A stretch of 38,954 bases of DNA from Gammaproteobacteria bacterium (GTDB taxonomy: Bacteria; Pseudomonadota; Gammaproteobacteria; Nevskiales; Nevskiaceae): assembly GCA_022599775.1 (NCBI GenBank), contig JAHZLQ010000064.1, positions 1 through 38,954 on the forward strand, given 5' to 3'. A model generated the notes under the pieces. It worked only from the letters and a program-made list of their open reading frames with translations, was not told the DNA's origin and made no database searches. Made by a program: the position numbers and the translations under genes. Below, in pieces: positions 25,237-33,917 of the stretch; the stretch's first letter is position 1; every line of letters starts with the position of its first letter.

Positions 25237-26643
25237 TCAGCGATCGGCATACAGCGGAATCACCGCATTGTCGCGAACCCAACCCGACGGCCCCTGGCTG
25301 GCGGCGATCCGCTTCCAGCCCAGAAACGAGCGCGAGACCTTCACCACCGAACCGGCCACCAGGGGCGCGGTTTCTTCCTCGGGTACCAGGTCGGTCGGTT
25401 CCGGGCTCAGGTTGACCTTCTGCACAAGCATGCCGACATCCACGTACCGCAGGTCGCCGTAAGCGCTCCAGCACAGCACGCTGACGGCCAGCAGCAGCAC
25501 GGCGGTCGCGCCGCCGCCAGCGCCGAGCCCGATCAGCAGGCGTCGGCGTGGCCGATACAGCGCGATCACGACAACGCCGAGCGCGAACGCCAACAGCAGG
25601 CCGGACAGCAGCGCCAGACGCTGCCATCCGCTGGCCGAGAGCCATGAAGGCAGCCGCTGATACCAGGCGCCGAAGAACAAGCGTTTGAGCGTCGGATCGG
25701 CCATCGCGGTCTGCGCCAGCGCGAAGCGCAGATTGTTGCGCGCGTGTGGTGCCGAGGAATGCAGCAGGAACGAGGCCGTCCCATGTGCCACGGCGAGGTT
25801 CCAGTTTTCCCGGTCGATGTTGAGCATCGCCAGATTCTCGTGCGCGGCCCAGTCCGTCCAGTCGGCTTGCAGCGCCGACCGGGCCGGCGCCTGGACCTGC
25901 GCCCAATCGACCGCCGGGGCATCCTCGACCGGGACCTCGGCGGATCGCGCCGCGCCGGAAAAGCCGAGCACGGTCGCCAGTATCAAGGTCTGCATCGTCG
26001 GCAGCCAATGCGCTCGACGGTCGGGCAGGCGATGCTCGCGCGGCGGCATCTCGATGTCATCGGCGGCGCTACCGGCGCGCTCCAGCCAGTCGCTCGGCAA
26101 TGCAGCCTCGGCCGAGAAAAGACCGCGTTCCGTCGAACACCACAGTGCATACCATCGGCCGCTACAGACCGCGTCCTGGCTCAGCTCGAATACGGCGCTG
26201 GAGATTTCGCTGGCGGTGGGGGTGGAGACCCGCAGGTTCCAGGCTCTTGCGGAGGCATCCATCCACCGGTACAGATGGCGAGCCTGCGGGAGAACGCCGG
26301 GGCGTCGCAATTCGGCGATCAGGCGATGCAGGTCACGCACGCCGGAGCGGCGCAAGCGCGCCGGGTCGGTATCGAAAGCACGCTTCCAGGCCAGGCCTGT
26401 CCAGATCGCGGCCGGCAATATCAGCCCGAGCAGCAGGAACCAGACGGGATTGAACGCCCAGGGCAGCGCACCACTGTGCCCCGGTTTCAGTGGCTCGAGG
26501 ATCGGCGACGGCACCACCAGCTCCGGCGGGGCCGCCGCCGCCTCGGCGGGGATCGCCAGCACCGGCTGAGCGATCGAACACAGCGTTCCGGCCAGCAGCA
26601 GGGCTGCCCACATGAGGTGGCGAACACGGACGATCGACTTCAT
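25237..26643 (-). CDS. BatE-like membrane protein with TPR-like region and SH3-type C-terminus
   Basis: About 468 residues: signal or membrane helix (MKSIVRVRHLMWAALLLAG), a second helix after GALPWAFNPVWFLLLGL, a cytoplasmic-looking helical region, a helix near PTMQTLILATVLGF, a TPR-like segment (DWTDWAAHENLAMLNIDREN... PHARNNLRFALAQ), two more membrane helices, and a C-terminal SH3b-like domain (LVAGSVVKVSRSFLGWKRI... GWVRDNAVIPLY). This order resembles BatE, with parts of BatD, in the MoxR-associated aerotolerance operons. The start at 26643 has AGGAAC upstream; an alternative ATG at 26661 overlaps the preceding stop as TAATG. It is last in the moxR operon. Individual function is unknown; the complex is thought to act as an envelope chaperone. 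Confidence 0.65.
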   Translation of the reverse strand: MKSIVRVRHLMWAALLLAGTLCSIAQPVLAIPAEAAAAPPELVVPSPILEPLKPGHSGALPWAFNPVWFLLLGLILPAAIWTGLAWKRAFDTDPARLRRSGVRDLHRLIAELRRPGVLPQARHLYRWMDASARAWNLRVSTPTASEISSAVFELSQDAVCSGRWYALWCSTERGLFSAEAALPSDWLERAGSAADDIEMPPREHRLPDRRAHWLPTMQTLILATVLGFSGAARSAEVPVEDAPAVDWAQVQAPARSALQADWTDWAAHENLAMLNIDRENWNLAVAHGTASFLLHSSAPHARNNLRFALAQTAMADPTLKRLFFGAWYQRLPSWLSASGWQRLALLSGLLLAFALGVVVIALYRPRRRLLIGLGAGGGATAVLLLAVSVLCWSAYGDLRYVDVGMLVQKVNLSPEPTDLVPEEETAPLVAGSVVKVSRSFLGWKRIAASQGPSGWVRDNAVIPLYADR

Positions 26644-26660
26644 TGCGGTTCCTGGCCTCA

Positions 26661-28466
26661 TTACCAATCGTTCTGGTTGGTGTCGCGTTGTTCCTGAGCC
26701 CCGTCGCTCAACAATTGGTGCAGGCGCCCCGGCGAATCCTTGCTCGTCACGTCTTTCATTCGCTTCTTCGAGAATTCGAGAATCGGATCGACGCTGGACC
26801 CCGAACCGCCCCCCGGCTTGGAACGCATGGCGGCAGCCTTGCGCACACTCTTGGGCAGCGGCGGCTTTTTGCCCCTGGAGATGATCGGGTCTTCGCCCGG
26901 CGACAGATCACCCAGCGCGGCATCGGTTTTCGTCGAAGCGCCCTGTCCGAAGGAGTCGGTTGCGGACTGCTGCGTGCTTTGCCCGGTCACGACTGGAGGA
27001 TTGTCTTCCTCGTCCATCAGCTCCTTGCGCTTCTCGTCGGCCTCGGCCTCGGCCTGCTCCGATTCCGGTGGCGCGAGCATCGCCGTGAGGCGCGAACGGT
27101 AGAGCCCCCAATCGGCGATCGAGGGGTCGAGCTGCTCACCGTGCCGGGTGGCTTCGATCGCATCCCGAATCACGCCCTCGGCCGGCAGCAATCCGGTTCG
27201 TTGCTCGTCCAGCCCGTACTTGATCGTCGCCTCCACCATCAGCCGCAGGTCATAGGCGTCGTAGTCGAATTCCCCAAGGTGCCGGACGATGGCGCGCAAG
27301 CGGTCGACCGGATTGCTGTCGAATTCCTCGCGTACGTCGAAACCAGCTTCCGCATCGAAATGCGCGCGCGCTGCCGGCGGCGCCGTCATCGACAGCAGAC
27401 CGGCCAGCACGGCGACGCTCGCGGACAGGCGCGAAGCCGCCGCCTTGGCGTCAACGCCGCGCAAGCGAATCTGGCGCGGCTGTGGCCGCTGCCTGAATTC
27501 ACGAACCAGACCCAGCATCCCCAGCAGCACTGCGGGCAGCAGCAGCCACTGGAAGCGTTCCTTCTGCGTGCCGCTGACTTCGCCCCCGAACAGGCCTTTG
27601 CGTCCGGTTTCCACAGTGTCCGCGAGCAGGGGTTCGACGTCCGCCAGCGTGCTGGCATTCAGATACCGACCATTGGTGCGCCGCGCCAGGGTCTGCAAGG
27701 TCGCCGGCATCAAGGTGGAATGGACCGTGCCGCCATCGGCATCCTGAAGATAACCGCCGTATTCGTCCGGGATGAACCCGCCCTCTTCGGTACCGACGCC
27801 CATCGACAGCACGTGGATCTGGCGTTCGCTCAGCTTGTCGAGCAGCTTGTTCCAGCCTTCGGTGGTGCTTTCGCCGTCACTCAGAACAATCAAATAACGA
27901 TCGGCATCCTCGTCCTCGCCAAAACCTTCCAAGGCGGCATTGAGCATGCCGGTGTAGTCCGAGCCGCCCTGCGGCAGGTAATCGGGGTCCAGCAGCGGCA
28001 GGAATTCACGGATGATCTGGTAGTCGGAACTTAGCGGTACTTGAACGAAGGCGGTCCCGGCGAAGACGATCAGCCCGACCCGTTCACCCTTGAGCGCATC
28101 GAGCAGGGATTCGGTCACCGTGCGCGCCTGTTCCAGCCGAGAAGGGTCGACATCCTCGGTCAACATGCTCCGTGACAGGTCGAGCGCAATCATCACTTCG
28201 CGCGTGTGGGTATACGATTCCTGGTTCTGTTCGCCCCAACGCGGCTTCGCCACCGCGATCAATGCCAGCGTGATCGCAAGCAAGGTGATGAACGCGGGGC
28301 GACGCGGCCGAGACTGCGCCGGGCGCAGACGCTGACCGGCAATCGCCACCCGCTTGATCGCGTGCCATCGCAGCCGCGGTGCGGCGCGCATGAGGCGAAC
28401 GATGCCCATCGCGCCGAGCAGCGGCAATATCAGCGCGAGCAACCACCATGGAGCGCCCCAACTCAC
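26661..28466 (-). CDS. BatB-like VWA-domain membrane protein
   Basis: A 601-residue protein. Two N-terminal membrane helices (about 5-23 and 57-74) are followed by a von Willebrand A domain with an intact MIDAS (DLSRS, D96-S98-S100; later GSDYTG and LSDGEST), a third helix near 315, a fourth hydrophobic stretch, and a long C-terminal region rich in Glu, Lys and Ser that looks disordered, with a short TPR-like part. This is the BatB or BatB/BatC arrangement. It starts with GTG (28466) after GGGGC. It overlaps or nearly abuts the BatE-like gene. Odd feature: two M81 genes separate it from its usual BatA partner. Confidence 0.82.
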   Translation of the reverse strand: MSWGAPWWLLALILPLLGAMGIVRLMRAAPRLRWHAIKRVAIAGQRLRPAQSRPRRPAFITLLAITLALIAVAKPRWGEQNQESYTHTREVMIALDLSRSMLTEDVDPSRLEQARTVTESLLDALKGERVGLIVFAGTAFVQVPLSSDYQIIREFLPLLDPDYLPQGGSDYTGMLNAALEGFGEDEDADRYLIVLSDGESTTEGWNKLLDKLSERQIHVLSMGVGTEEGGFIPDEYGGYLQDADGGTVHSTLMPATLQTLARRTNGRYLNASTLADVEPLLADTVETGRKGLFGGEVSGTQKERFQWLLLPAVLLGMLGLVREFRQRPQPRQIRLRGVDAKAAASRLSASVAVLAGLLSMTAPPAARAHFDAEAGFDVREEFDSNPVDRLRAIVRHLGEFDYDAYDLRLMVEATIKYGLDEQRTGLLPAEGVIRDAIEATRHGEQLDPSIADWGLYRSRLTAMLAPPESEQAEAEADEKRKELMDEEDNPPVVTGQSTQQSATDSFGQGASTKTDAALGDLSPGEDPIISRGKKPPLPKSVRKAAAMRSKPGGGSGSSVDPILEFSKKRMKDVTSKDSPGRLHQLLSDGAQEQRDTNQNDW

Positions 28467-28572
28467 CGGTTCAGCCCCAGACTGGCGCGGACGCGGCCGC
28501 CATTACGCATCGCCCGCATGGCAGGCGGCGCCTGCCCCGATTTGTTCGGTGTCACGGAAAGTTCGCGCATGC

Positions 28573-30174
28573 TCACGGGTAGCTAAGGTTCTTCGCGTAG
28601 GGATAGAACTGATCCAGCTTGAGGTGCTTGTACTTCAGCGCTTCCAGGCGGATCGTCCCCAGGAAGGGCTGCTCCGGTTCCACCAGCACGATGGTCTTGG
28701 CGTATCCGTTGTCGTAGTAGCCGCGGCGGAAGTGCACGCGCGACTTGATGGCGATCACGTCGAAGTCGCCAGGATTGATGCCGATCTTCAGGAAGGCCTG
28801 CGGATCGGTGTTCTGGTGCTTGTACGGGCTGATGATGACGACGTTGCCGTCGCCGAACCTCACGCTGACCCACAGCTGCTGCGAGCCGCTGCGCGCCAGA
28901 CCGCCGCTGACGGTATCCACCGTACCCACGATATGCACCGGCTCACCGGCCGATACGTCGAGCTTGCCGCCGATCTCCATATCGAAGGCGTCGCCCGGCT
29001 TCACGCCCTGCTTGCGCAGGGTCTCGATCGCCTGCTCGTCGGCGATGGTGGCGATGAGCACGCCGCTCAGCTTCTGTTCGATCACCTGCTGCAACAGCCA
29101 GGTGGCGGCACCCGAACGATCGCTGTGATCCGCCAGCACCACCGGCGCCTTGCCCTGCGCCGCTGCCGCCTTGGCGAGACCGACGCCTTCGGCCATGGTG
29201 TAAACTTGGGTTCCGCTCACCAGTTCCTTGCGCAGCCGCCAGGCGGTATTCGCCATGTCGTCGGCAATGTGCTCGGCCAGTTCCGGATCGCCGTTGGTCG
29301 TCACCTGGAACGCCATGCCAGCGTCGACCACGTCCGCGAACGCGAAGCCATAGAAGAAATTCACGTAGACGTCGGGCTCGCGCGCTTCCCAGGTCAACGC
29401 GCGCTGCACCAGATCCATCCATGGCGAAGCGCCGGTCCATTGCAGCACGGAGGCGGTGATGATCGGCGGCTTGCGGGTCGCAGTGGTGGGCTTGTAGTCG
29501 CCGCGAATCGCGCGAATCAAGGTGCGTGCCGCGCGCTCACCCTGCAGATAGCCGTCGTAGTGCGGGTAGTACTTGATGGTGAAGGCGAGGTCCGCATAAC
29601 GCAGGAATTCGTCGTCTTCATTGCCATGCGGGTCGAAGGTGCCGACGATCATCGCCTTGGGGCCGATCACCTCGCGAACACGCCGCGCGATCTCCGCTTC
29701 CGGCTTGGCCACACCGCGCACACCCATCGCGCCGTGCAGCGACAGATAGGCGCCATCGAACGGGCCCTGGGCCTTCAGGTCGGCCATCATCTTGTCGACG
29801 AAATGCTCGAAGGCTTCCTGGGTGATCCAGCCGGAGCCCGAACCGCGCTTCGAACTCAAGGGCGACTCGATGCCGACCAGCTCGACATTCGCGTGTTCGT
29901 GCGCGACCTGCACGAAGCCGCCGATATAGCTTTGCGGCGCCGAGTTCAACAGGGCCTCGCCTCGCGCCGGAGAGCCTTCGTAGATGAAGTCCTCGGTGGT
30001 GGTGTCGTATGGCAGGAAGGTCACGGTCTCGTGCGAGAACTTCATCACCGCGATGCGCACCGGCTTGGTGGCGCTGCTGCGCTTGTCCGCCGCCTGCGCC
30101 TCGTTGCCCAGGGTGGTCGCCGCCAGCGCGACGAGTGCGAACAGCGTCAATACCGCGCGTTTGCTGATGTTCAT
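28573..30174 (-). CDS. M81 (MlrC-like) exported metallohydrolase B
   Basis: A 533-residue paralogue inside the moxR operon. Signal peptide MNISKRAVLTLFALVALAAT to AQAAD. Motifs are KFSHETVTFLP (H48, E49), LHGAMG (H147), FDPHGNE (D181, H183), ADHSDRSGAATWLL and a C-terminal YPYAKNLSYP tail shared with the other copies. A GGAGAG Shine-Dalgarno stands about 9 nt before the ATG. It lies 95 nt after paralogue A. A 113-bp block (29528-29640) is identical to 31228-31340 in A. Grouped with A and C by FAFADVVDAG. Confidence 0.9.
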   Translation of the reverse strand: MNISKRAVLTLFALVALAATTLGNEAQAADKRSSATKPVRIAVMKFSHETVTFLPYDTTTEDFIYEGSPARGEALLNSAPQSYIGGFVQVAHEHANVELVGIESPLSSKRGSGSGWITQEAFEHFVDKMMADLKAQGPFDGAYLSLHGAMGVRGVAKPEAEIARRVREVIGPKAMIVGTFDPHGNEDDEFLRYADLAFTIKYYPHYDGYLQGERAARTLIRAIRGDYKPTTATRKPPIITASVLQWTGASPWMDLVQRALTWEAREPDVYVNFFYGFAFADVVDAGMAFQVTTNGDPELAEHIADDMANTAWRLRKELVSGTQVYTMAEGVGLAKAAAAQGKAPVVLADHSDRSGAATWLLQQVIEQKLSGVLIATIADEQAIETLRKQGVKPGDAFDMEIGGKLDVSAGEPVHIVGTVDTVSGGLARSGSQQLWVSVRFGDGNVVIISPYKHQNTDPQAFLKIGINPGDFDVIAIKSRVHFRRGYYDNGYAKTIVLVEPEQPFLGTIRLEALKYKHLKLDQFYPYAKNLSYP

Positions 30175-30269
30175 CGTGTACGTCTCTCCAAGGGTCCCAG
30201 CTCACGGTCCGCCGCGGCCATAGCTGCCGCGACGACAGACCGGACTTCGAGTGCCAATGCGCTCAATGC

Positions 30270-31886
30270 CTAGGGGTAGCTGAGGTTCTTTCCGTACGGG
30301 TAGAGGTGATCGAGCTTGAGATGCTGGTAATCCAGCGCTTCCAGGCGAACGGTTCCGAGGAACGGCTGCTCGGGCTCCACCAGCAGAATGGTCTTGGCAT
30401 AACCGTTGTCGTAATAGCCGCGACGGAAGTGCACGCGCGACTTGATCGCGATCGCTTCGAAGTCCGCCGGGTTGATCCCGATCTCCAGAAATTCCTCGGG
30501 CCAGCGATTCTGATGCAGATGCGGGCTGATGATGACCACATTGCCATCCCCGAACTTCACACTGACCCAGAGCTGGGATTTGGCGGCGCCCCGCCCCAGC
30601 CCACCACTGACGGTGTTGACGGTACCGATCACGCGCACCGGCTCGCCCGCAGACACGTCCAGCTTGCCGCCGATCTCCATGTCGAAGGCATCGCCGGGCT
30701 TCACGCCCTGCTTGCGCAGCGCTTCGATGGCATCCTCGTCGGCGATGGTGCCGAACAGGGTATGGCCCATCTTCTGTGCGATGACCTGCTTCAGCAGCCA
30801 GGTGGCCGCGCCGGTACGGTCACTGTGATCGGCGAACACGATCGGCACCTGCGCCTCCTTCACCGCCGCCTTGGCCTTCTGCACGCCTTCGGCCATGGAA
30901 TAGACCGTGGTGCCGTGTACCAGCTCGTCGCGCAGGCGCCAGGCGGTGTTGGCCATGTCGTCGGCAATGTGCTCGGCCAGTTCCGGATCGCCGTTGGTCA
31001 TCACCTGGAACGCCATGCCGGCATCGACCACGTCCGCGAACGCGAAACCGTAGTAGAAATTCACGTAGACGTCGGGCTCGCGCGCCTCCCAGGTCAGCGC
31101 GCGCTGCACCAGGTCCATCCAGGGCGAGGCACCGGTCCATTGCAGCACCGAGGCGGTGATGATCGGCGGCTTGCGGGTCGCGGTGGTCGGTTTGTAGTCG
31201 CCGCGAATCGAGCGGATCAAGGTGCGCGCCGCGCGCTCACCCTGCAGATAGCCGTCGTAGTGCGGGTAGTACTTGATGGTGAAGGCGAGGTCCGCATAAC
31301 GCAGGAATTCGTCGTCTTCATTGCCATGCGGGTCGAAGGTACCGGCGATCATCGCCTTGGGGCCGATCACCTCGCGCACCCGCCGCGCAAGCTCCGCTTC
31401 CGGCTTGGCCACGCCGCGCACGCCCATGGCGCCGTGCAGCGACAGGTAGGCACCGTCGAACGGACCCTGGGCTTTCAGGTCCGCCACCATCTTGTCGACG
31501 AAATGCTCGAAGGCCTCCTTGGTGATCCAGCCGGAGCCGGACCCCTTCTTCGAGCCCAGCGGTGATTCGATGCCGACCAGATCCACATTGGCGTGCTCGC
31601 GCGCCACCTTGACGAAGCCGCTCATGGAGGACCGGCTGATGTGGTAGCTCGACGCGCTCAGCAGTGCATCACCACGCGCGGGCGAGCCTTCGTAGATGAA
31701 GTCCTCGGTGACAGTGTCAAACGGCAGGAAGGTGACCGTTTCGTGCATGAACTGCATCACCGCGATACGAACCGGCTTGGTCGGCGAAGGCCGCTTTTCG
31801 GCTGCCCAGGCGCTGTGGCCAGACACCAAGAACACCACAACACCCAGACCCAGGGCCCCAAGGAAGCGACGGCGCAACATCGTCAT
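30270..31886 (-). CDS. M81 (MlrC-like) exported metallohydrolase A
   Basis: A 538-residue paralogue and the first M81 gene of the moxR operon, 49 nt after the BatA-like gene. The N-terminus MTMLRRRFLGALGLG fits a twin-arginine (Tat) signal (RR-x-F-L), with cleavage near HSAWA. Motifs are MHETVTFLP (H48, E49), LHGAMG (H151), FDPHGNE (D185, H187) and FADHSDRTGAATWLL. A four-residue insertion (SSYHISRSSM region, about 79-88) sets it apart. GAGG lies 8 nt before the ATG. If Tat-exported, it would fold and take its metal in the cytoplasm before export, relevant to the flanking MoxR machinery. Confidence 0.9.
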   Translation of the reverse strand: MTMLRRRFLGALGLGVVVFLVSGHSAWAAEKRPSPTKPVRIAVMQFMHETVTFLPFDTVTEDFIYEGSPARGDALLSASSYHISRSSMSGFVKVAREHANVDLVGIESPLGSKKGSGSGWITKEAFEHFVDKMVADLKAQGPFDGAYLSLHGAMGVRGVAKPEAELARRVREVIGPKAMIAGTFDPHGNEDDEFLRYADLAFTIKYYPHYDGYLQGERAARTLIRSIRGDYKPTTATRKPPIITASVLQWTGASPWMDLVQRALTWEAREPDVYVNFYYGFAFADVVDAGMAFQVMTNGDPELAEHIADDMANTAWRLRDELVHGTTVYSMAEGVQKAKAAVKEAQVPIVFADHSDRTGAATWLLKQVIAQKMGHTLFGTIADEDAIEALRKQGVKPGDAFDMEIGGKLDVSAGEPVRVIGTVNTVSGGLGRGAAKSQLWVSVKFGDGNVVIISPHLHQNRWPEEFLEIGINPADFEAIAIKSRVHFRRGYYDNGYAKTILLVEPEQPFLGTVRLEALDYQHLKLDHLYPYGKNLSYP

Positions 31887-31935
31887 GGACGAAACCTCAT
31901 GTGAATGGCTTTACCGCACCCGGCGAATTCCGGCA

Positions 31936-32961
31936 TCACGCTAAGGCCCTGTCGTTCGATCGCCGCACGGCGCCAAACAGAGCGAGCCCCAGCAGCGCGA
32001 TGCCGGGCAATACAAAGACGTGAAAAAGTTCGTGGCTGATCAAGGGCGGCGGCGCGTCGAACTCGATCTTGTTGTCCTGATTGATCGCCCTGAAGGCATC
32101 CTCCACGGCGTTTTCATCGGTGGCGCGGAAGAACAGCCCGCCGGTGGTGTCGGCGATGTCGCGTAGCGCCAGCGTGTCGATTTCGGAAGCCCGCATTTCG
32201 GTACCGATGCGATTGCCGGCATAGTCGAAGACCGGCATCGGAATGTCGCCTTCGGCACCGGCACCGATGGTGTAGACCATGACGCCGTCGATTGCGGCGA
32301 GTTGCGCCGCCGCACGCGAATCGAGCGAACCCTTGTTGCTGGCGCCGTCCGTGAGCAGCACGATGAATGCGCCTTCGCGCTTGTCCGCATCGTCATCCCG
32401 CTGGCCCTGGCGCAGACGCGCCAGCGACACGCCGATCGCATCGCCGATGGCAGTACCGTCCTCGATCAGGCCGATCGACAGGCGCGCGGTCTGCTTGCGC
32501 AGCCACTCGTGGTCGAAGGTCAGCGGCGCAAAGGTATAGGCGCGCCCACCAAAGGTGACGATACCGATTCGATCATCCGGCCGGCGATTGATGAACGCGG
32601 AGATCATCGGCTTGATCGCCTGCAGACGATTGGTCATCGTGTCGCCGCGCTGGAAATCCTCGGCATACATGCTGGTCGACAGATCGATGGCGATGATGAA
32701 GTCATAGCCGGTGCGCTTGTGATCCGTATCCGGCTCCATGTATTGCGGGCGGGCGAGACCGACGATCAGCAGCGCCAGTCCGGCATAGGCGCAGAACACC
32801 GGCCAAGGTGCCGAGTTCGCCGCGGTCGAGGCCTGCCACTCCTCGGCGCCCGGCACCATCAGCACGGTTACGCTGCGCTGACGCCGCAACACGGCGACCA
32901 CCATCAGCAGTCCGAGCAGCCACAGGTACAGTGGGTCGTGGAAGGTCCAGCCGCTCAGCAT
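31936..32961 (-). CDS. BatA-like VWA-domain membrane protein
   Basis: A 341-residue protein with two N-terminal membrane helices (about 11-26 and 54-70), a VWA domain with intact MIDAS (DLSTS, D93-S95-S97; LTDGAS further on), and a C-terminal helix (HVFVLPGIALLGLALFGAV). This is the standard BatA plan (Bacteroides aerotolerance family; also called the VWA protein of MoxR operons). It starts 19 nt after the DUF58 gene. In such operons VWA proteins are thought to act with MoxR AAA+ ATPases as chaperones for metal insertion or complex assembly. Confidence 0.88.
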   Translation of the reverse strand: MLSGWTFHDPLYLWLLGLLMVVAVLRRQRSVTVLMVPGAEEWQASTAANSAPWPVFCAYAGLALLIVGLARPQYMEPDTDHKRTGYDFIIAIDLSTSMYAEDFQRGDTMTNRLQAIKPMISAFINRRPDDRIGIVTFGGRAYTFAPLTFDHEWLRKQTARLSIGLIEDGTAIGDAIGVSLARLRQGQRDDDADKREGAFIVLLTDGASNKGSLDSRAAAQLAAIDGVMVYTIGAGAEGDIPMPVFDYAGNRIGTEMRASEIDTLALRDIADTTGGLFFRATDENAVEDAFRAINQDNKIEFDAPPPLISHELFHVFVLPGIALLGLALFGAVRRSNDRALA

Positions 32962-32980
32962 GCCCTGATCCTTGAGGTCT

Positions 32981-33907
32981 TCATCCGCGGCGACCTGCGC
33001 GCCCGTGCTGATGGAAATAGGCCATCAATGCCTGCAGGGGATCGGCATCGTTGTGAATGATCAGGCGATGGTCGACCGCGGCGAACAGACGCGTGAAATG
33101 AGTCTCGCGCCACCGGCTCCAGCGCGCATGTGCGGCGCGGGTCGCATGCGAGGCGGTGTCGATGTTGACCAGCTGTCCGGCCACGGGATCGTAGGCAGAC
33201 AAGCGTGTGCGGGGCGGCAACTCCAGATCCCAGACATCGTCGGCGCGGACACCGATCGTCTGACAGCGCTGTTGCAGGCCGCGCCAACCCTCGGGCGCCT
33301 CGGTCGGCACGAACGGCCCGAACCAGAGCAGCACGCCGCCGTTGGGCGCGGCTCGGCGGATCATCCGCCAAGGCAGGGCGCACGACGGCGACACATCCAG
33401 CGGTGGCGGCGCCTGGCTCAGCAGCCGCGTGGCCAGACGCAGAATCGCCTTGCGGCCGGACAGCGGCCGCTGGAACCAGGATGTCTCCGGCGAGCTATAG
33501 AACAATCCAACACGATCGCGGTTGGTCGCGCTCACCAGCATCAGCAATGCGGCGGCTTCCAGCAACGAATCGCGCCGCGTGCGCTGCCCGGAGCCGAACT
33601 GCAGGACCGGCGAATCCTCGAACACCAGGATCAGCGAAAGCTCCCGCTCCTCCACGAACTTCTTGCGGTAGGGCTCACCGAGCCGGGCGGTGACATTCCA
33701 GTCGATGGAACGCAGATCGTCCCCCCACTGATACTTGACGACCTGGTCGAACTCCATGCCCCGCCCCCGGAAAGCGGAGCGATAGTCCCCGCTGAGCGAG
33801 GTATTCACGGAGTGCTGGACCTGCCACTCCAACCTACGCAGTACCGTCCGCGGTGCCGATGGCAACACGGTCGAGGGCGCGGTCGACGTCGTGGAGCTCC
33901 GAATCAT
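32981..33907 (-). CDS. DUF58 family protein of a MoxR operon
   Basis: A 308-residue protein with the DUF58 signature at about 48-76 (GRGMEFDQVVKYQWGDDLRS, then IDWNVTARLGEPY). A VWA-like fold follows (ELSLILVFEDSPVLQFG) with a degenerate metal site. No membrane helix is seen, as in the short soluble form. DUF58 proteins lie between moxR and bat genes in most MoxR operons and are presumed adaptors of the ATPase. The gene begins 10 nt after the moxR stop. The DUF4381 gene often found between DUF58 and batA is absent. Confidence 0.88.
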   Translation of the reverse strand: MIRSSTTSTAPSTVLPSAPRTVLRRLEWQVQHSVNTSLSGDYRSAFRGRGMEFDQVVKYQWGDDLRSIDWNVTARLGEPYRKKFVEERELSLILVFEDSPVLQFGSGQRTRRDSLLEAAALLMLVSATNRDRVGLFYSSPETSWFQRPLSGRKAILRLATRLLSQAPPPLDVSPSCALPWRMIRRAAPNGGVLLWFGPFVPTEAPEGWRGLQQRCQTIGVRADDVWDLELPPRTRLSAYDPVAGQLVNIDTASHATRAAHARWSRWRETHFTRLFAAVDHRLIIHNDADPLQALMAYFHQHGRAGRRG

Positions 33908-33917
33908 GCGAAGCGCA

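Noticed and set aside
19847-31886. Assembly artefact as the explanation of the five M81 genes
   Set aside because: The copies differ throughout in sequence, signal peptides and spacing, so they are real paralogues; only the 113-bp identical tract deserves an assembly check.
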